Numbered from the stretch's first letter, positions 8,901-17,269 are shown. The stretch: DNA of 64,000 nucleotides from Chitinophagaceae bacterium (GCA_016720775.1 JADKJX010000004.1:124001-188000); one strand, 5' to 3'. Numbers and translations: made by a program. Notes: a model not told the origin generated them from the sequence alone.

Positions 8901-9370
8901 ACAATGCGATCGTAGATATCAAGTATGATCTTGGCGGCGGTGCAACAGGCGCAACGGTAACTGGTTTACCGGCGGGCGTAACCTTCTCAGTAACGGGAAC
9001 TGTGTTAACGATAACCGGAACACCTAATCCTGTGTTCCCTGGCGCATCAGCAACCTATCCATATACGGTAAGCACCACGGGCAATACTTGTTTGGTAGCA
9101 ACCGCAACAGGAAGTATCACTGTAAATGCGGATCATAAACTTACATTGAATGCAGGTTCCATAACTACACAGACTGTATGTATCAATACATTGATCACAA
9201 ATATTTTCTACACCCTTGATGGTGGTGCAACAGGTGTAACGATCACGGGTTTACCTGCAGGCGTAACATATTCTGTAGCGGGCAATACGGTAACGATCAC
9301 CGGTGCACCAAAACTACAGTGGGTTCACCGTTTACTTATACAATTAATACCACGGGTAATGGTTGCTTAA
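5912..9370 (+). CDS. Giant CHU_C-family surface protein, N-terminal part (frameshifted)
   Basis: This is the 5' part of a gene that continues in another frame to 12714; without the frameshift it would encode about 2,267 residues. The ATG at 5912 begins a signal peptide ending in ATASAQ; the frame back to 5723 is non-coding. Residues about 22-450 resemble the IgGFc-binding-protein N-terminal domain found in Bacteroidota adhesins (GKDFYLCFP, FIPLANYPSGVPYRVMASED, ICVAEYAQSSGC). A PKD domain follows (AGFSWSTPNC ... YKWWWDFGDP), then an Ig-like repeat, then the 567-bp tandem units. One missing base near 9311, in a unit copied exactly elsewhere, makes the frame end in 19 wrong residues (KLQWVHRLL...). 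Likely role: cell-surface adhesion or gliding-related matrix, by family analogy only. Confidence 0.85.
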   Translation: MRKFVLLSLAVILFATASAQDFSNKGKDFYLCFPQHVPSGTLASLSIWITSDKASTGTVTMASGAFSATFNIAANGLAEIQVPFNVAHISNGESTTEFATQILKKSIRVKVDPGKPAVVAYVQQWGNARSAASLLLPVNVLGKKYFAVSFNQAGSDATLGGNTYRARSQFQIIATKDNSVVQITPVKNGVKGTAFTVTLPLAGDMIQYQSPDGAAATQDLTGTVIESIASGSGGCLPIAVFSGSSNLTMGTQTPNCNGGSYDPLFQQLYPVNTWGENFGFIPLANYPSGVPYRVMASEDNTSVYFNGVLVATLNTGQIYPAAYTANPVTLNAPTYISADKPICVAEYAQSSGCAGNGGGANQGDPDMVILNPIEQNISDITIFSTKQQVINSQWINVLMKTIAIPSFKISRNGCALAPPTGTWQPVAGLPGYSYLRELLPVPGSGPCAVGGVSDSYRLVADSGFNAIAYGLGTNETYAYSAGTYVKDNNAPGVSTGYGIENNKVCIGLPFKIKLPLPYIADSIYWDISSLPGYTNTWTYYPPGTPDSITGTAFRPIYWYSLPTNFIVNTTGTYVIKATTYSQNTDGCGNEQDVEFEIEVTGPPTAGFSWSTPNCFAESVQFTDASSSTNPIYKWWWDFGDPASGANNNAITANPTHTFTAPSTPTTYDVRYVNITTPGCVSDTIHHLVQVAQLPSATIDGTNTVCLNSAPPPVVFTGTGSTAGSYTFYYKITPGGVQVPIIGSPSITINAPTNVAGTFVYTLDSVRITGSALCVKTIAGQQMTITVNPNHTVALAAGSGPAIQTRCINNAIVDIKYDLGGGATGATVTGLPAGVTFSVTGTVLTITGTPNPVFPGASATYPYTVNTTGNTCLVATATGSITVNADHKLTLNAGSITTQTVCINTLITNIFYTLDGGATGVTITGLPAGVTYSVAGNTVTITGAPNTTVGSPFTYTINTTGNGCLTAPPLSGTITVNPNHTVALAAGSGPAIQTRCINNAIVDIKYDLGGGATGATVTGLPAGVTFSVTGTVLTITGTPNPVFPGASATYPYTVSTTGNTCLVATATGSITVNADHKLTLNAGSITTQTVCINTLITNIFYTLDGGATGVTITGLPAGVTYSVAGNTVTITGAPKLQWVHRLLIQLIPRVMVA

Positions 9371-11100
9371 CAGCACCACCGTTGAGTGGAACGATCACGG
9401 TCAATCCAAATCATACGGTAGCATTGGCAGCAGGCTCAGGCCCTGCCATTCAAACGCGTTGTATCAATAATGCGATCGTTGATATTAAATATGATCTTGG
9501 CGGCGGTGCAACAGGTGCAACCGTAACGGGATTACCAGCGGGCGTAACATTCTCAGTAACAGGAACAGTGTTAACGATCACCGGTACACCTAACCCTGTG
9601 TTCCCTGGTGCATCAGCAACTTATCCATATACGGTTAACACCACGGGTAACACTTGTTTGGTAGCAACCGCAACAGGAAGTATCACGGTAAATGCAGATC
9701 ATAAACTAACATTGAATGCAGGTTCCATAACTACACAGACTGTATGTATCAATACATTGATCACAAATATTTTCTACACCCTTGATGGTGGTGCAACGGG
9801 TGTAACGATCACCGGTTTACCTGCTGGCGTAACATATTCTGTAGCGGGCAATACGGTAACGATCACCGGCGCACCAAATACTACAGTGGGTTCACCATTT
9901 ACTTATACGATCAATACCACGGGTAATGGTTGCTTAACAGCACCACCGTTGAGTGGAACGATCACGGTCAATCCGAATCATACGGTGGCATTGGCAGCAG
10001 GCTCAGGCCCAGCCATTCAAACCCGTTGTATCAACAATGCGATCGTAGATATCAAGTATGATCTTGGCGGCGGTGCAACAGGCGCAACGGTAACTGGTTT
10101 ACCGGCGCGTGCAACCTTCTCAGTAACAGGAACTGTGTTAACGATCACGGGTACACCTAATCCTGTGTTCCCTGGCGCATCAGCAACCTATCCCTATACG
10201 GTTAATACCACGGGTAATACTTGTTTGGTAGCAACTGCAACAGGAAGTATCACGGTAAATGCAGATCATAAACTTACATTGAATGCAGGTTCCATAACTA
10301 CACAGACTGTATGTATCAATACATTGATCACAAATATTTTCTACACCCTTGATGGTGGTGCAACAGGTGTAACGATCACCGGTTTACCTGCAGGCGTAAC
10401 ATATTCTGTAGCGGGCAATACGGTAACGATCACCGGTGCACCAACAACAACAACAGGTTCACCGTTTACTTATACAATTAATACCACGGGTAATGGTTGC
10501 TTAACAGCACCACCGTTGAGTGGAACGATCACGGTCAATCCAAATCATACGGTAGCATTGGCAGCAGGCTCAGGCCCTGCCATTCAAACGCGTTGTATCA
10601 ATAATGCGATCGTTGATATTAAATATGATCTTGGTGGAGGCGCAACAGGTGCAACCGTAACGGGTTTACCAGCGGGTGTAACATTCTCAGTAACGGGAAC
10701 TGTGTTAACGATCACCGGTACACCTAATCCTGTGTTCCCTGGTGCATCAGCAACCTATCCCTATACGGTTAATACCACGGGTAATACTTGTTTGGTAGCA
10801 ACTGCAACAGGAAGTATCACGGTAAATGCGAATCATAAACTTACATATACTTCCGGATCAACCAACCAGGCGGTATGTATCAATACATTGATCGCAGATA
10901 TTCTGTACACGCTTGATGGCGGCGCAACGGGCGTAACGATCACGGGCTTACCTGCAGGTGTTACGTACTCTGTAGTCGGTAATACGGTAACGATCACCGG
11001 CGCACCAAGTACAACAGTGGGTTCACCATTTACTTATACGATCAATACAACAGGTAATGGTTGCTTAACAGCACCACCACTTAGTGGAACGATCGCAGTT
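8270..11100 (+). repeat. Five tandem coding repeats of 567 bp
   Basis: Units begin at 8270, 8837, 9403, 9970 and 10537 and end at 11100. Spacings are 567, 566, 567, 567 and 564 nt: the 566 carries the frameshift and the last unit is one codon short. Each unit encodes 189 residues made of two diverged halves of about 96 and 93 residues, both with an LxGGATG(A/V)T(V/I)TGLPAGVT core, so the array is a repeat within a repeat. Units 2 and 4 share base differences, as do units 3 and 5, which suggests duplication or conversion in two-unit blocks. Confidence 0.95.
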
Positions 11101-12714
11101 AATCCATTCCCATCAGCTTCTATTGCCGGAAATGTAGAAGTTTGTCAGAATAACCCGGCATGGCCGGCTGTTACATTTACCGGTTCAGCCGGAACAAGGC
11201 CTTATACATTTACATATACAATTAATGGCGGAGCACCACAAACAGTAAGCACAACTGCTTTGAGTAATTCAGTAACGGTTCTGCAATCAACTGCGGTTGT
11301 TAATACATTTACTTATAAACTGATCAGCGTACAGGATGGAAGCGCTACCGCCTGTAGCCAGGCGATGAGTGTTCCGGATATAAATATTAAGGTCAACCCC
11401 ATACCAACCGGCCTGATCAGCGGTTCAAAACTTGTTTGTATAAACTCTACGCCACCGGATATTACATTCACCGGTTCAGGTGGAACAGCTCCTTATACAT
11501 TTACTTACAGAATTAATGCTGGTGCACCGCAGGTAATAAGTACTACCGGAACCAATACATCTGTAACCTTGCCGGCATCTACTTTAGTGGCCGGAACATT
11601 TACCTACAAGCTGGTAAGTGTGCAGGATGGAAGTACCACAGCTTGTGTGCAGGCTATGAATATACCTGACGTTACAATTGACGTAAGCAATGTATTCCCG
11701 AATACGAACTTCAGTTTCACCAACTCGGTATGTTTACCGAATGCATTGGTGTCTTTCCAGAACCTGTCTAATATTGCAAATGGTACCTCCTTGATCTATT
11801 CATGGGATTTTGGTGATGCCTCACCTGCTTCATCGGCATTTGCCCCGTTGCATCAATACTATGCGGTGGGCCCGTTCAATGTTACTCTTCGTGCAATAAG
11901 CAATGCAGGTTGTATAACAGACAAGATCATCCCGATGAATAATATTCATCCGCAACCAAAGGCCGACTTCAGCATTAGCAAACCAGAAGGTGTTTGTATC
12001 GGTGATCCGGTAACCATGATTGACCTTACAGATGGAAAAGATGGAATCGTAAATCAATGGAACTGGGATATGGGTGATGCGATCACTTTAACAACGAACC
12101 CGGTTACATATACTTATACTACCGCAAAAACATACAAGGTTACTTTTTATGCGGTGAACAGCAAAGGATGTAACAGCGATACCATCAGCAAGTTCTTTAC
12201 GGTTCATCCGTATCCTGTAGTTGATGCCGGGCCGGACCGATTCATTCTTGAAGGCGGACAGATCACACTTTCACCTGTTGTTACCGGCAATGACCTGCAG
12301 TTCCTGTGGACACCGAATCAATACCTGATCGACAACAGGATCGAGAAAGTGAAGGTGAACAAGCCGCTTACAGATATGATCTATACCCTGACCGTAACAG
12401 CGAGGGGAGGATGTACAGCCAGTGATGTTATGTTTGTGAAACTGCTTAAGTTCCCGAAAATACCAAACACGTTCACGCCAAATAACGATGGCATAAACGA
12501 TACCTGGCGCATTGATTACCTGAATACCTATCCTGATAACAGGGTGCAGGTATTTAACAGGGCCGGACAACTGGTATTTGAATCAAGAGGTTATAATACG
12601 CCTTGGGATGGAACCATTAAAGGAAAACCATTGCCATTTGATACGTATTATTATATCATCGAACCAGGTAACGGGCGTGACCCGCTTACCGGTTATGTGA
12701 CCATCATTAAATAA
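9319..12714 (+). CDS. Giant CHU_C-family surface protein, C-terminal part with T9SS type B sorting domain
   Basis: This is the continuation of the 5912 gene in the shifted frame. The GTG at 9319 is simply the first possible start and is unlikely to be a real one. It holds tandem units 3-5, two Ig-like repeats each of which starts after a conserved VC(Q/I)N, a PKD pair (YSWDFGDASP; QWNWDMGDA) and a C-terminal gliding-motility-associated CHU_C domain: FPKIPNTFTPNNDGINDTW, VQVFNRAGQLVFES, PFDTYYYIIEPG. That tail is the type B T9SS signal. The last ~370 residues are paralogous to the protein at 44434-46737. The immediate downstream neighbour is a PorP/SprF protein, a pairing known for SprB-like substrates. 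Confidence 0.88.
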   Translation: MGSPFTYTINTTGNGCLTAPPLSGTITVNPNHTVALAAGSGPAIQTRCINNAIVDIKYDLGGGATGATVTGLPAGVTFSVTGTVLTITGTPNPVFPGASATYPYTVNTTGNTCLVATATGSITVNADHKLTLNAGSITTQTVCINTLITNIFYTLDGGATGVTITGLPAGVTYSVAGNTVTITGAPNTTVGSPFTYTINTTGNGCLTAPPLSGTITVNPNHTVALAAGSGPAIQTRCINNAIVDIKYDLGGGATGATVTGLPARATFSVTGTVLTITGTPNPVFPGASATYPYTVNTTGNTCLVATATGSITVNADHKLTLNAGSITTQTVCINTLITNIFYTLDGGATGVTITGLPAGVTYSVAGNTVTITGAPTTTTGSPFTYTINTTGNGCLTAPPLSGTITVNPNHTVALAAGSGPAIQTRCINNAIVDIKYDLGGGATGATVTGLPAGVTFSVTGTVLTITGTPNPVFPGASATYPYTVNTTGNTCLVATATGSITVNANHKLTYTSGSTNQAVCINTLIADILYTLDGGATGVTITGLPAGVTYSVVGNTVTITGAPSTTVGSPFTYTINTTGNGCLTAPPLSGTIAVNPFPSASIAGNVEVCQNNPAWPAVTFTGSAGTRPYTFTYTINGGAPQTVSTTALSNSVTVLQSTAVVNTFTYKLISVQDGSATACSQAMSVPDINIKVNPIPTGLISGSKLVCINSTPPDITFTGSGGTAPYTFTYRINAGAPQVISTTGTNTSVTLPASTLVAGTFTYKLVSVQDGSTTACVQAMNIPDVTIDVSNVFPNTNFSFTNSVCLPNALVSFQNLSNIANGTSLIYSWDFGDASPASSAFAPLHQYYAVGPFNVTLRAISNAGCITDKIIPMNNIHPQPKADFSISKPEGVCIGDPVTMIDLTDGKDGIVNQWNWDMGDAITLTTNPVTYTYTTAKTYKVTFYAVNSKGCNSDTISKFFTVHPYPVVDAGPDRFILEGGQITLSPVVTGNDLQFLWTPNQYLIDNRIEKVKVNKPLTDMIYTLTVTARGGCTASDVMFVKLLKFPKIPNTFTPNNDGINDTWRIDYLNTYPDNRVQVFNRAGQLVFESRGYNTPWDGTIKGKPLPFDTYYYIIEPGNGRDPLTGYVTIIK

Positions 12715-12719
12715 CAAAC

Positions 12720-12754
12720 GATATTGCGGCGATGCAAAGTATCGCCGCAATATC
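12720..12754 (+). terminator. Hairpin after the giant CHU_C gene
   Basis: GATATTGCGGCGAT (12720-12733) and its exact reverse complement (12741-12754) form a 14-bp stem with a 7-nt loop, starting 5 nt after the stop codon. The tail TCTCTTTA is a weak U-tract, so it may only attenuate transcription into the PorP gene or protect the mRNA end. Confidence 0.65.
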
Positions 12755-12821
12755 TCTTTAAAAACAGAATGCCGGGTTTAAAAAAGTATAAAGAGACCTA
12801 CGTGAAAATAAACTGAAAGCC

Positions 12822-13856
12822 ATGAAGAAAACTTTATTGATAATGACCATTGTTTGCCTTGGAAGCCTGGCGGCTTTTTCACAGGCCAAACCATTTTATA
12901 CACAGTATATCCTGAATAATTATATTCTCAACCCGGCTATTACCGGTATTGAAAATTACACGGATGTAAAATTGAGTTACCGCAATCAATGGGCTGGTAT
13001 TACCGGCGCCCCGGTAACTACTTATTTAAGTATTCACAGTCCCCTGGGAAAACGGGATTTTCGTACGGGAGCTACTTCATACGATATGCAGGGAACAAAT
13101 CCCGCCGGGCCAAAAGCCTGGGATGAATATGCCGTATCGCAGCCGCATCATGGTCTTGGTCTTACTGCCATTAATGACAAGACCGGCTACATCAGCCGTT
13201 GGTCAATTGCGGCCAACTATGCATACCACCGGCCTTTAACTGCAAAAACAAGTATATCTGCCGGCCTTAGTGCAGGCATAACCAGTGTGAGTTTAGACCG
13301 TTCAAAAATAGAATGGGGTAACCTTGATCCCAACGATCCGGCCATCGGCATCAGCAATGGAGAAATAAAAAAGATAAAACCAGAAATAGGCGTTGGGCTT
13401 TGGTTGTATTCTGCCCGTTATTTTATCGGCATTTCTGCATTGAACATTATTCCCGGAAAAGCAAAGTTTGTTACCAATGATAAATACGGATCCAGTTACA
13501 CGCTGAATTACTTTGCGACGGCCGGGTATAAATTTGCCATGACTGACCAGATCACCGTATTGCCTTCGGTGATGGTACAATACTGGCAGCCGCAGTTATT
13601 TGGTGTTCATGCAAACGTAAAACTGCAATACGAAGATTTTTTATGGATAGGGGGCAGCTATCGCTTTGCCGACCTGGTGGGTGGTTATTCGGGAATGATC
13701 GGTTTAAATATTTCGCATACGCTAAACATCAGTTATGCATACGAACATGAAACCACCTCACGCCTGCAAACCTATACAAAAGGAACGCATGAAGTAGTAC
13801 TTGGTTTTATTTTGGGCAACAAGTATAAAGATACCTGCCCACGTTGCGCCTGGTAA
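12822..13856 (+). CDS. PorP/SprF family type IX secretion outer-membrane protein
   Basis: A 344-residue protein with a signal peptide (CLGSLAAFSQA) and the typical PorP/SprF opening FYTQYILNNYILNPAITG followed by LSYRNQWAG. The remainder is beta-barrel-like with alternating strands and ends in VVLGFILGNKYKDTCPRCAW. Members are small outer-membrane proteins encoded next to the large type B-tailed substrates they help to secrete or anchor, which is the arrangement here: it starts 107 nt after the CHU_C gene on the same strand. Confidence 0.92.
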   Translation: MKKTLLIMTIVCLGSLAAFSQAKPFYTQYILNNYILNPAITGIENYTDVKLSYRNQWAGITGAPVTTYLSIHSPLGKRDFRTGATSYDMQGTNPAGPKAWDEYAVSQPHHGLGLTAINDKTGYISRWSIAANYAYHRPLTAKTSISAGLSAGITSVSLDRSKIEWGNLDPNDPAIGISNGEIKKIKPEIGVGLWLYSARYFIGISALNIIPGKAKFVTNDKYGSSYTLNYFATAGYKFAMTDQITVLPSVMVQYWQPQLFGVHANVKLQYEDFLWIGGSYRFADLVGGYSGMIGLNISHTLNISYAYEHETTSRLQTYTKGTHEVVLGFILGNKYKDTCPRCAW

Positions 13857-13860
13857 CATG

Positions 13861-13984
13861 GCCTGACGTCCCCGTCTGACCATAAATTAATTTGTCTATG
13901 GGCTAATAAGCCTGAGTTGTCTAAATACTAATGAAGGAATTGTTGTTGGTCATTAAACAGATGGTCAGACGGGGACGTCAGACC
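13861..13984. repeat. Inverted-repeat element with GTCTGAC arms
   Basis: The left arm 13861-13883 (GCCTGACGTCCCCGTCTGAC then CAT) matches the reverse complement of the right arm 13961-13984 over 21 bp (ATGGTCAGACGGGGACGTCAG). Each arm contains GTCTGAC twice in direct orientation or a near copy of it. The element fills the gap between the PorP gene and the convergent M56 peptidase gene. A single related copy lies at 35087-35120. There is no transposase; it has the form of a small non-autonomous or REP-like element. Confidence 0.75.
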
Positions 13985-13989
13985 AGTGT

Positions 13990-15444
13990 TTATTGTTGCG
14001 GGGGGAATATTCTTTTCAGCCTGCCGTCGCTGCTGTCCATCTTCTTAAGGATGGAATCTTCCGGAATTTCTTTGGCAGAGATACTCCATACCGGTTCCAG
14101 TATCCAATGCCCGTTCTCAAAACGAAGGCTGTAGGTTTTTACGGAAGCTGATTTTGAACCCGAGTTTTCTTCCTGTATTATTATCTGCCTGGCGGCATCA
14201 TTTTCCATTGCCGTAACCGGGAAGGCATAATATTTTTCTGCCTGCTGCTTTGCAATAAGCGCTTCTGTCTCTTTCTCAATATTGTTGACCAGGGGTTGAA
14301 GTTCCCTCAGCTTTTTTTCAATAACCGGTAGTTGGTTCTGTGCTTCTTCTTTTGCCTGAGCATGCAGCACATTGGCTTTAACCAACGGATTGTTCACATA
14401 TTCAGTAACCGGCAGTTCATTGCTGCTAAGTGGCAGGTAAGGTATTGTGCCAGATGCTTCTGCTGTAAGAACAACATTGCCGGATTGGAATAATACCGAT
14501 GATGAAAAAAACATCAGCAAAAGCAACCCGATCACCGGGGTGATGATATTAAAACGCATGGGTTTATCAAAATTCATATCGCCGGAGAAAAAGCGGATGC
14601 GATTAAGTAATTGTTTCTTACGATTTACCGCCGCCAGTTGAAAACCCGGAACGAATTGCTTCATCCGTTCGGCCTGCAATAATGTTTCGGCATATAAAGC
14701 GGGTGAATATTCAAATGCCATCACACCCATGTCGCAATTTTTTTCCCTTTCCATTTTTATTCTGCTGCATAATAGGCATACGAAAGGATTGTAAAAGAAA
14801 ATGGTTTCAGTAAATAATAAGAACCAGTTGAGCAGGTAATCATTGGTGCGTATGTGTGTAAGTTCATGAATGATCAGTGTTTCTGCCTGGCGGGTGCTTA
14901 TATTATTGACGAGGGCCACCGGCATTAATATCACCGGTTTAAAAAATCCAAAGGTTACGGGCGTATGTATGGTTGTACTGAGCCAGAGTTTCACTTTTCT
15001 TTTTATGCCAAACTGGTATGCTTTCAGTTCGGTGAAAAGCTTGAGATCAACTGCAGGTTTTTGCAGGCCCTGTTTAAACCGTTGCTTAAAACTGAACCAT
15101 GCGTAAACCGATCTTACCAGTTTGAAGCTGATAATGCCAATGTAAAAAATGAATATCCAGGGAGCCAGGGCCTTCATGGTATCATTCTTTAAAATGTTTG
15201 CGAAGGCATTGCCAATTCCTTCTCCGGCGTTGTAAGTGGAATTGTTTAAAAAGAAAATAAAAAAAGTACCTGTGAATAAAAGTACCTGTGAGATGAGAAT
15301 GGTAAAAAGAAAATTCCTTTTCAGCAGCGGAGAATTATTCCGAAGGAAAATTTTATCGGCAACCAGGTAGAGCAACATGAGAAGTGCCGACTGCCAGAGG
15401 CTGTGCAGCATTGCCATGCAGAAACTATAAGAAAACTGGGCCAT
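13990..15444 (-). CDS. BlaR1-like M56 family membrane metallopeptidase
   Basis: A 484-residue protein with several N-terminal membrane helices (LMLLYLVADKIFL, FLFTILISQVLLF, APWIFIFYIG) and the zinc protease motif HELTH in LIIHELTHIRTNDYLLNWF at about residue 193. The M56 core is followed by another membrane segment near residue 305 and a coiled-coil-like C-terminal region (KKLRELQPLVNNIEKETEAL). No beta-lactam sensor domain is seen, so the signal sensed is unknown. By analogy with BlaR1 it would respond to an envelope signal and trigger cleavage of the BlaI-type repressor encoded 34 nt upstream. Confidence 0.9.
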   Translation of the reverse strand: MAQFSYSFCMAMLHSLWQSALLMLLYLVADKIFLRNNSPLLKRNFLFTILISQVLLFTGTFFIFFLNNSTYNAGEGIGNAFANILKNDTMKALAPWIFIFYIGIISFKLVRSVYAWFSFKQRFKQGLQKPAVDLKLFTELKAYQFGIKRKVKLWLSTTIHTPVTFGFFKPVILMPVALVNNISTRQAETLIIHELTHIRTNDYLLNWFLLFTETIFFYNPFVCLLCSRIKMEREKNCDMGVMAFEYSPALYAETLLQAERMKQFVPGFQLAAVNRKKQLLNRIRFFSGDMNFDKPMRFNIITPVIGLLLLMFFSSSVLFQSGNVVLTAEASGTIPYLPLSSNELPVTEYVNNPLVKANVLHAQAKEEAQNQLPVIEKKLRELQPLVNNIEKETEALIAKQQAEKYYAFPVTAMENDAARQIIIQEENSGSKSASVKTYSLRFENGHWILEPVWSISAKEIPEDSILKKMDSSDGRLKRIFPPQQ

Positions 15445-15478
15445 AAGCGATCGCAGGTTTATGGTAGTTGTTGGTTAT

Positions 15479-15865
15479 TTATTTCTCTTTTTTAAGCTGG
15501 TTGATGAGCTGCTGTATCTTTTCCAGTTCTTCTTCGCTGGCATCGTGACCGCCCAGGGCCTGCATCACCAGGTCGGATGAAGATCCTGCAAACAGGGTGT
15601 CGATCATCCTGTTCACAAACTGCTTTTGTGTTTTCTCACGGGTTACCACCGGTTGGTAAATATGGGTTTTGCTGCTTTCATCCCGGGTTACAAGTCCCTT
15701 TTCAAACATTATCTGCATAAGTTTCAGGGTGGTGGTATAACCGGCATCTTTTGTTTTTAAAAGTTCTTCGTGTACCGTCCGCACCGTGGCAGCCTTTTCA
15801 TTCCACAAAACCTGGAGTATCTCCAGTTCGCTCTCAGTGGGCTTTGTATTCTTAATCAGCGTCAT
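15479..15865 (-). CDS. BlaI/MecI/CopY-type transcriptional repressor
   Basis: A 128-residue winged-helix protein: TESELEILQVLWNEKAATVR and the recognition region DAGYTTTLKLMQIMFEKGLV are characteristic, followed by the family's C-terminal dimerisation helices. The ATG at 15865 (MTLIKN) is preferred to the one at 15889, because the longer form would translate through an inverted repeat and the -7 box. It precedes the M56 peptidase gene with 34 nt between them, forming the usual repressor-protease pair that controls its own promoter. Confidence 0.9.
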   Translation of the reverse strand: MTLIKNTKPTESELEILQVLWNEKAATVRTVHEELLKTKDAGYTTTLKLMQIMFEKGLVTRDESSKTHIYQPVVTREKTQKQFVNRMIDTLFAGSSSDLVMQALGGHDASEEELEKIQQLINQLKKEK

Positions 15866-15867
15866 AA

Positions 15868-15916
15868 TACGAGTATTTTCGTATGGCAATGTACGAATTT
15901 ACTTGTAATTACCAAA
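15868..15916 (-). promoter_or_regulatory. Promoter and overlapping repressor operator of the blaI-M56 operon
   Basis: On the minus strand TTTG (15916-15913) is followed after exactly 19 nt by TACATTGC (15893-15886), a good match to TTTG-N19-TAnnTTTG. Immediately downstream, at the expected transcription start, lies the perfect dyad TACGA-GTATTT-TCGTA (15868-15883). Its position fits a BlaI-type operator blocking initiation. The operator assignment is inference; the dyad and spacing are seen directly. Confidence 0.65.
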
Positions 15917-16055
15917 TCCGCTGATGGAAATTTTAGGATAATTAACGAGTCGTGCATGCTTTATACTTGCTACTCGATGAGGTTCAATTTAATAAGAGTT
16001 TTTAAACATACCTAGTGCTTACAGTACCAAGTATCCAGTATCCAGTATCTCTCAT

Positions 16056-16086
16056 AAAAAAGCCCCGCTATCAATAGCAGGGCTCC
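16056..16086 (-). terminator. Terminator of the pyrophosphatase gene
   Basis: On the minus strand the hairpin arms AGCCCTGCTA and TAGCGGGGCT (one mismatched pair) close a short loop and are followed by six T. It sits about 18 nt beyond the 3' end of the hppA frame. Confidence 0.75.
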
Positions 16087-16103
16087 TTATAAGTATTTTG
16101 AAT

Positions 16104-17259
16104 TTATTTTTTCGTGTTCTTGATATTCAGGTCGGCACCACCCAATGCATCAATCAATGCTTTGTATTTGGCAGTTACTTCTTCTGTCTGCTCTTTCTCA
16201 TTCAGTACTAATTTTCCTTTTAATAATGAAAGGGAGAAATTGTCTTTTTCAATAAGTTTATCAGCCGCCAGCGCATCAATTAATTTATCTGCAGGCATTG
16301 CATCAGCCGTAACGGTCATGGTGGTATGGTTGCTGTCTCCTTTTACAATGGAAACTTCTTTGATCACCTGCTGCGTCATGTTATCATGCGATGATGCAGC
16401 CTTGCCGCCATTCATGCTGGCGAGGGTAGGAGCGATAACCAAACTCACGATACTCATCAGTTTAATTAAGATATTCATTGACGGGCCAGATGTATCTTTA
16501 AATGGATCACCAACGGTATCACCTGTAACAGATGCTTTGTGTGGCTCCGATTTTTTATAGAACATCTCCCCGTTTATATCAACGCCTTTTTCAAAAGATT
16601 TTTTTGCATTGTCCCATGCACCACCGGCATTGTTCTGGAACATACCCATCAATACACCGCTAACTGTTGCACCCGCTAAAAAACCACCTAATGCTTCCGC
16701 ACCCAGGCCTGGCATAAAACCGATGATCAAAGGGGAGATAATAGCGATAGCGCCAGGCAACATCATTTTTTTAATAGAAGCTTCCGTAGATATGGCAACG
16801 CATTTGTCATACTCGGGCTTACCTGTTCCTTCCATAATGCCGGGAATGGTTTTAAACTGGCGACGAACTTCTTCCACCATCGCCATGGCAGCTTCTCCTA
16901 CAGCACGAATAGCTAATGAAGAAAATATGAACGGTATCATACCACCAACAAACAGGCAGGCCAGTACATTGGCTTTATAAATATCGATGTGTTGGTTTTC
17001 CGGCATAGCCACTCCACCAAGCGGCGAACAGCGCAAGGGCTGTTAATGCGGCTGATGCTATTGCAAATCCTTTTCCGCTTGCTGCTGTAGTATTACCCAC
17101 CGCATCCAGTATATCCGTTTTCTCACGAACCTCTTTTGGCAATTCGCACATTTCTGCAATACCACCTGCATTGTCGGCAATAGGCCCAAATGCATCAATG
17201 GCCAATTGCATTGCTGTAGTAGACATCATACCGGCGGCTGCAATGGCAACGCCATACAA
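16104..17259 (-). pseudogene. hppA: Membrane pyrophosphatase, C-terminal part (two frameshifts)
   Basis: This is the remainder of the gene that begins at 18535. The segment 16975-17259 encodes the central core (LYGVAIAAAGMMSTTAMQLA ... DAVGNTTAASGKGFAIASAA) in one frame, and 16104-17036 encodes the rest (DIYKANVLACLFVGGMIPF ... PGIMEGTGKPEYDKCVAIS) in another. The breaks lie near 17276-17283 and 17017-17022. Family alignment suggests two bases are missing, or one is extra, at each. Alanine at the second position of GNTTAA is the residue associated with potassium-dependent enzymes. All conserved blocks are present, so the damage is limited to frame. Confidence 0.8.
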
Positions 17260-17269
17260 GCCTGCACAT

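Noticed and set aside
9319..9321. Independent gene starting at GTG 9319
   Set aside because: It starts in the middle of a repeat unit without signal peptide, promoter or ribosome-binding site; it is the continuation of the 5912 gene.
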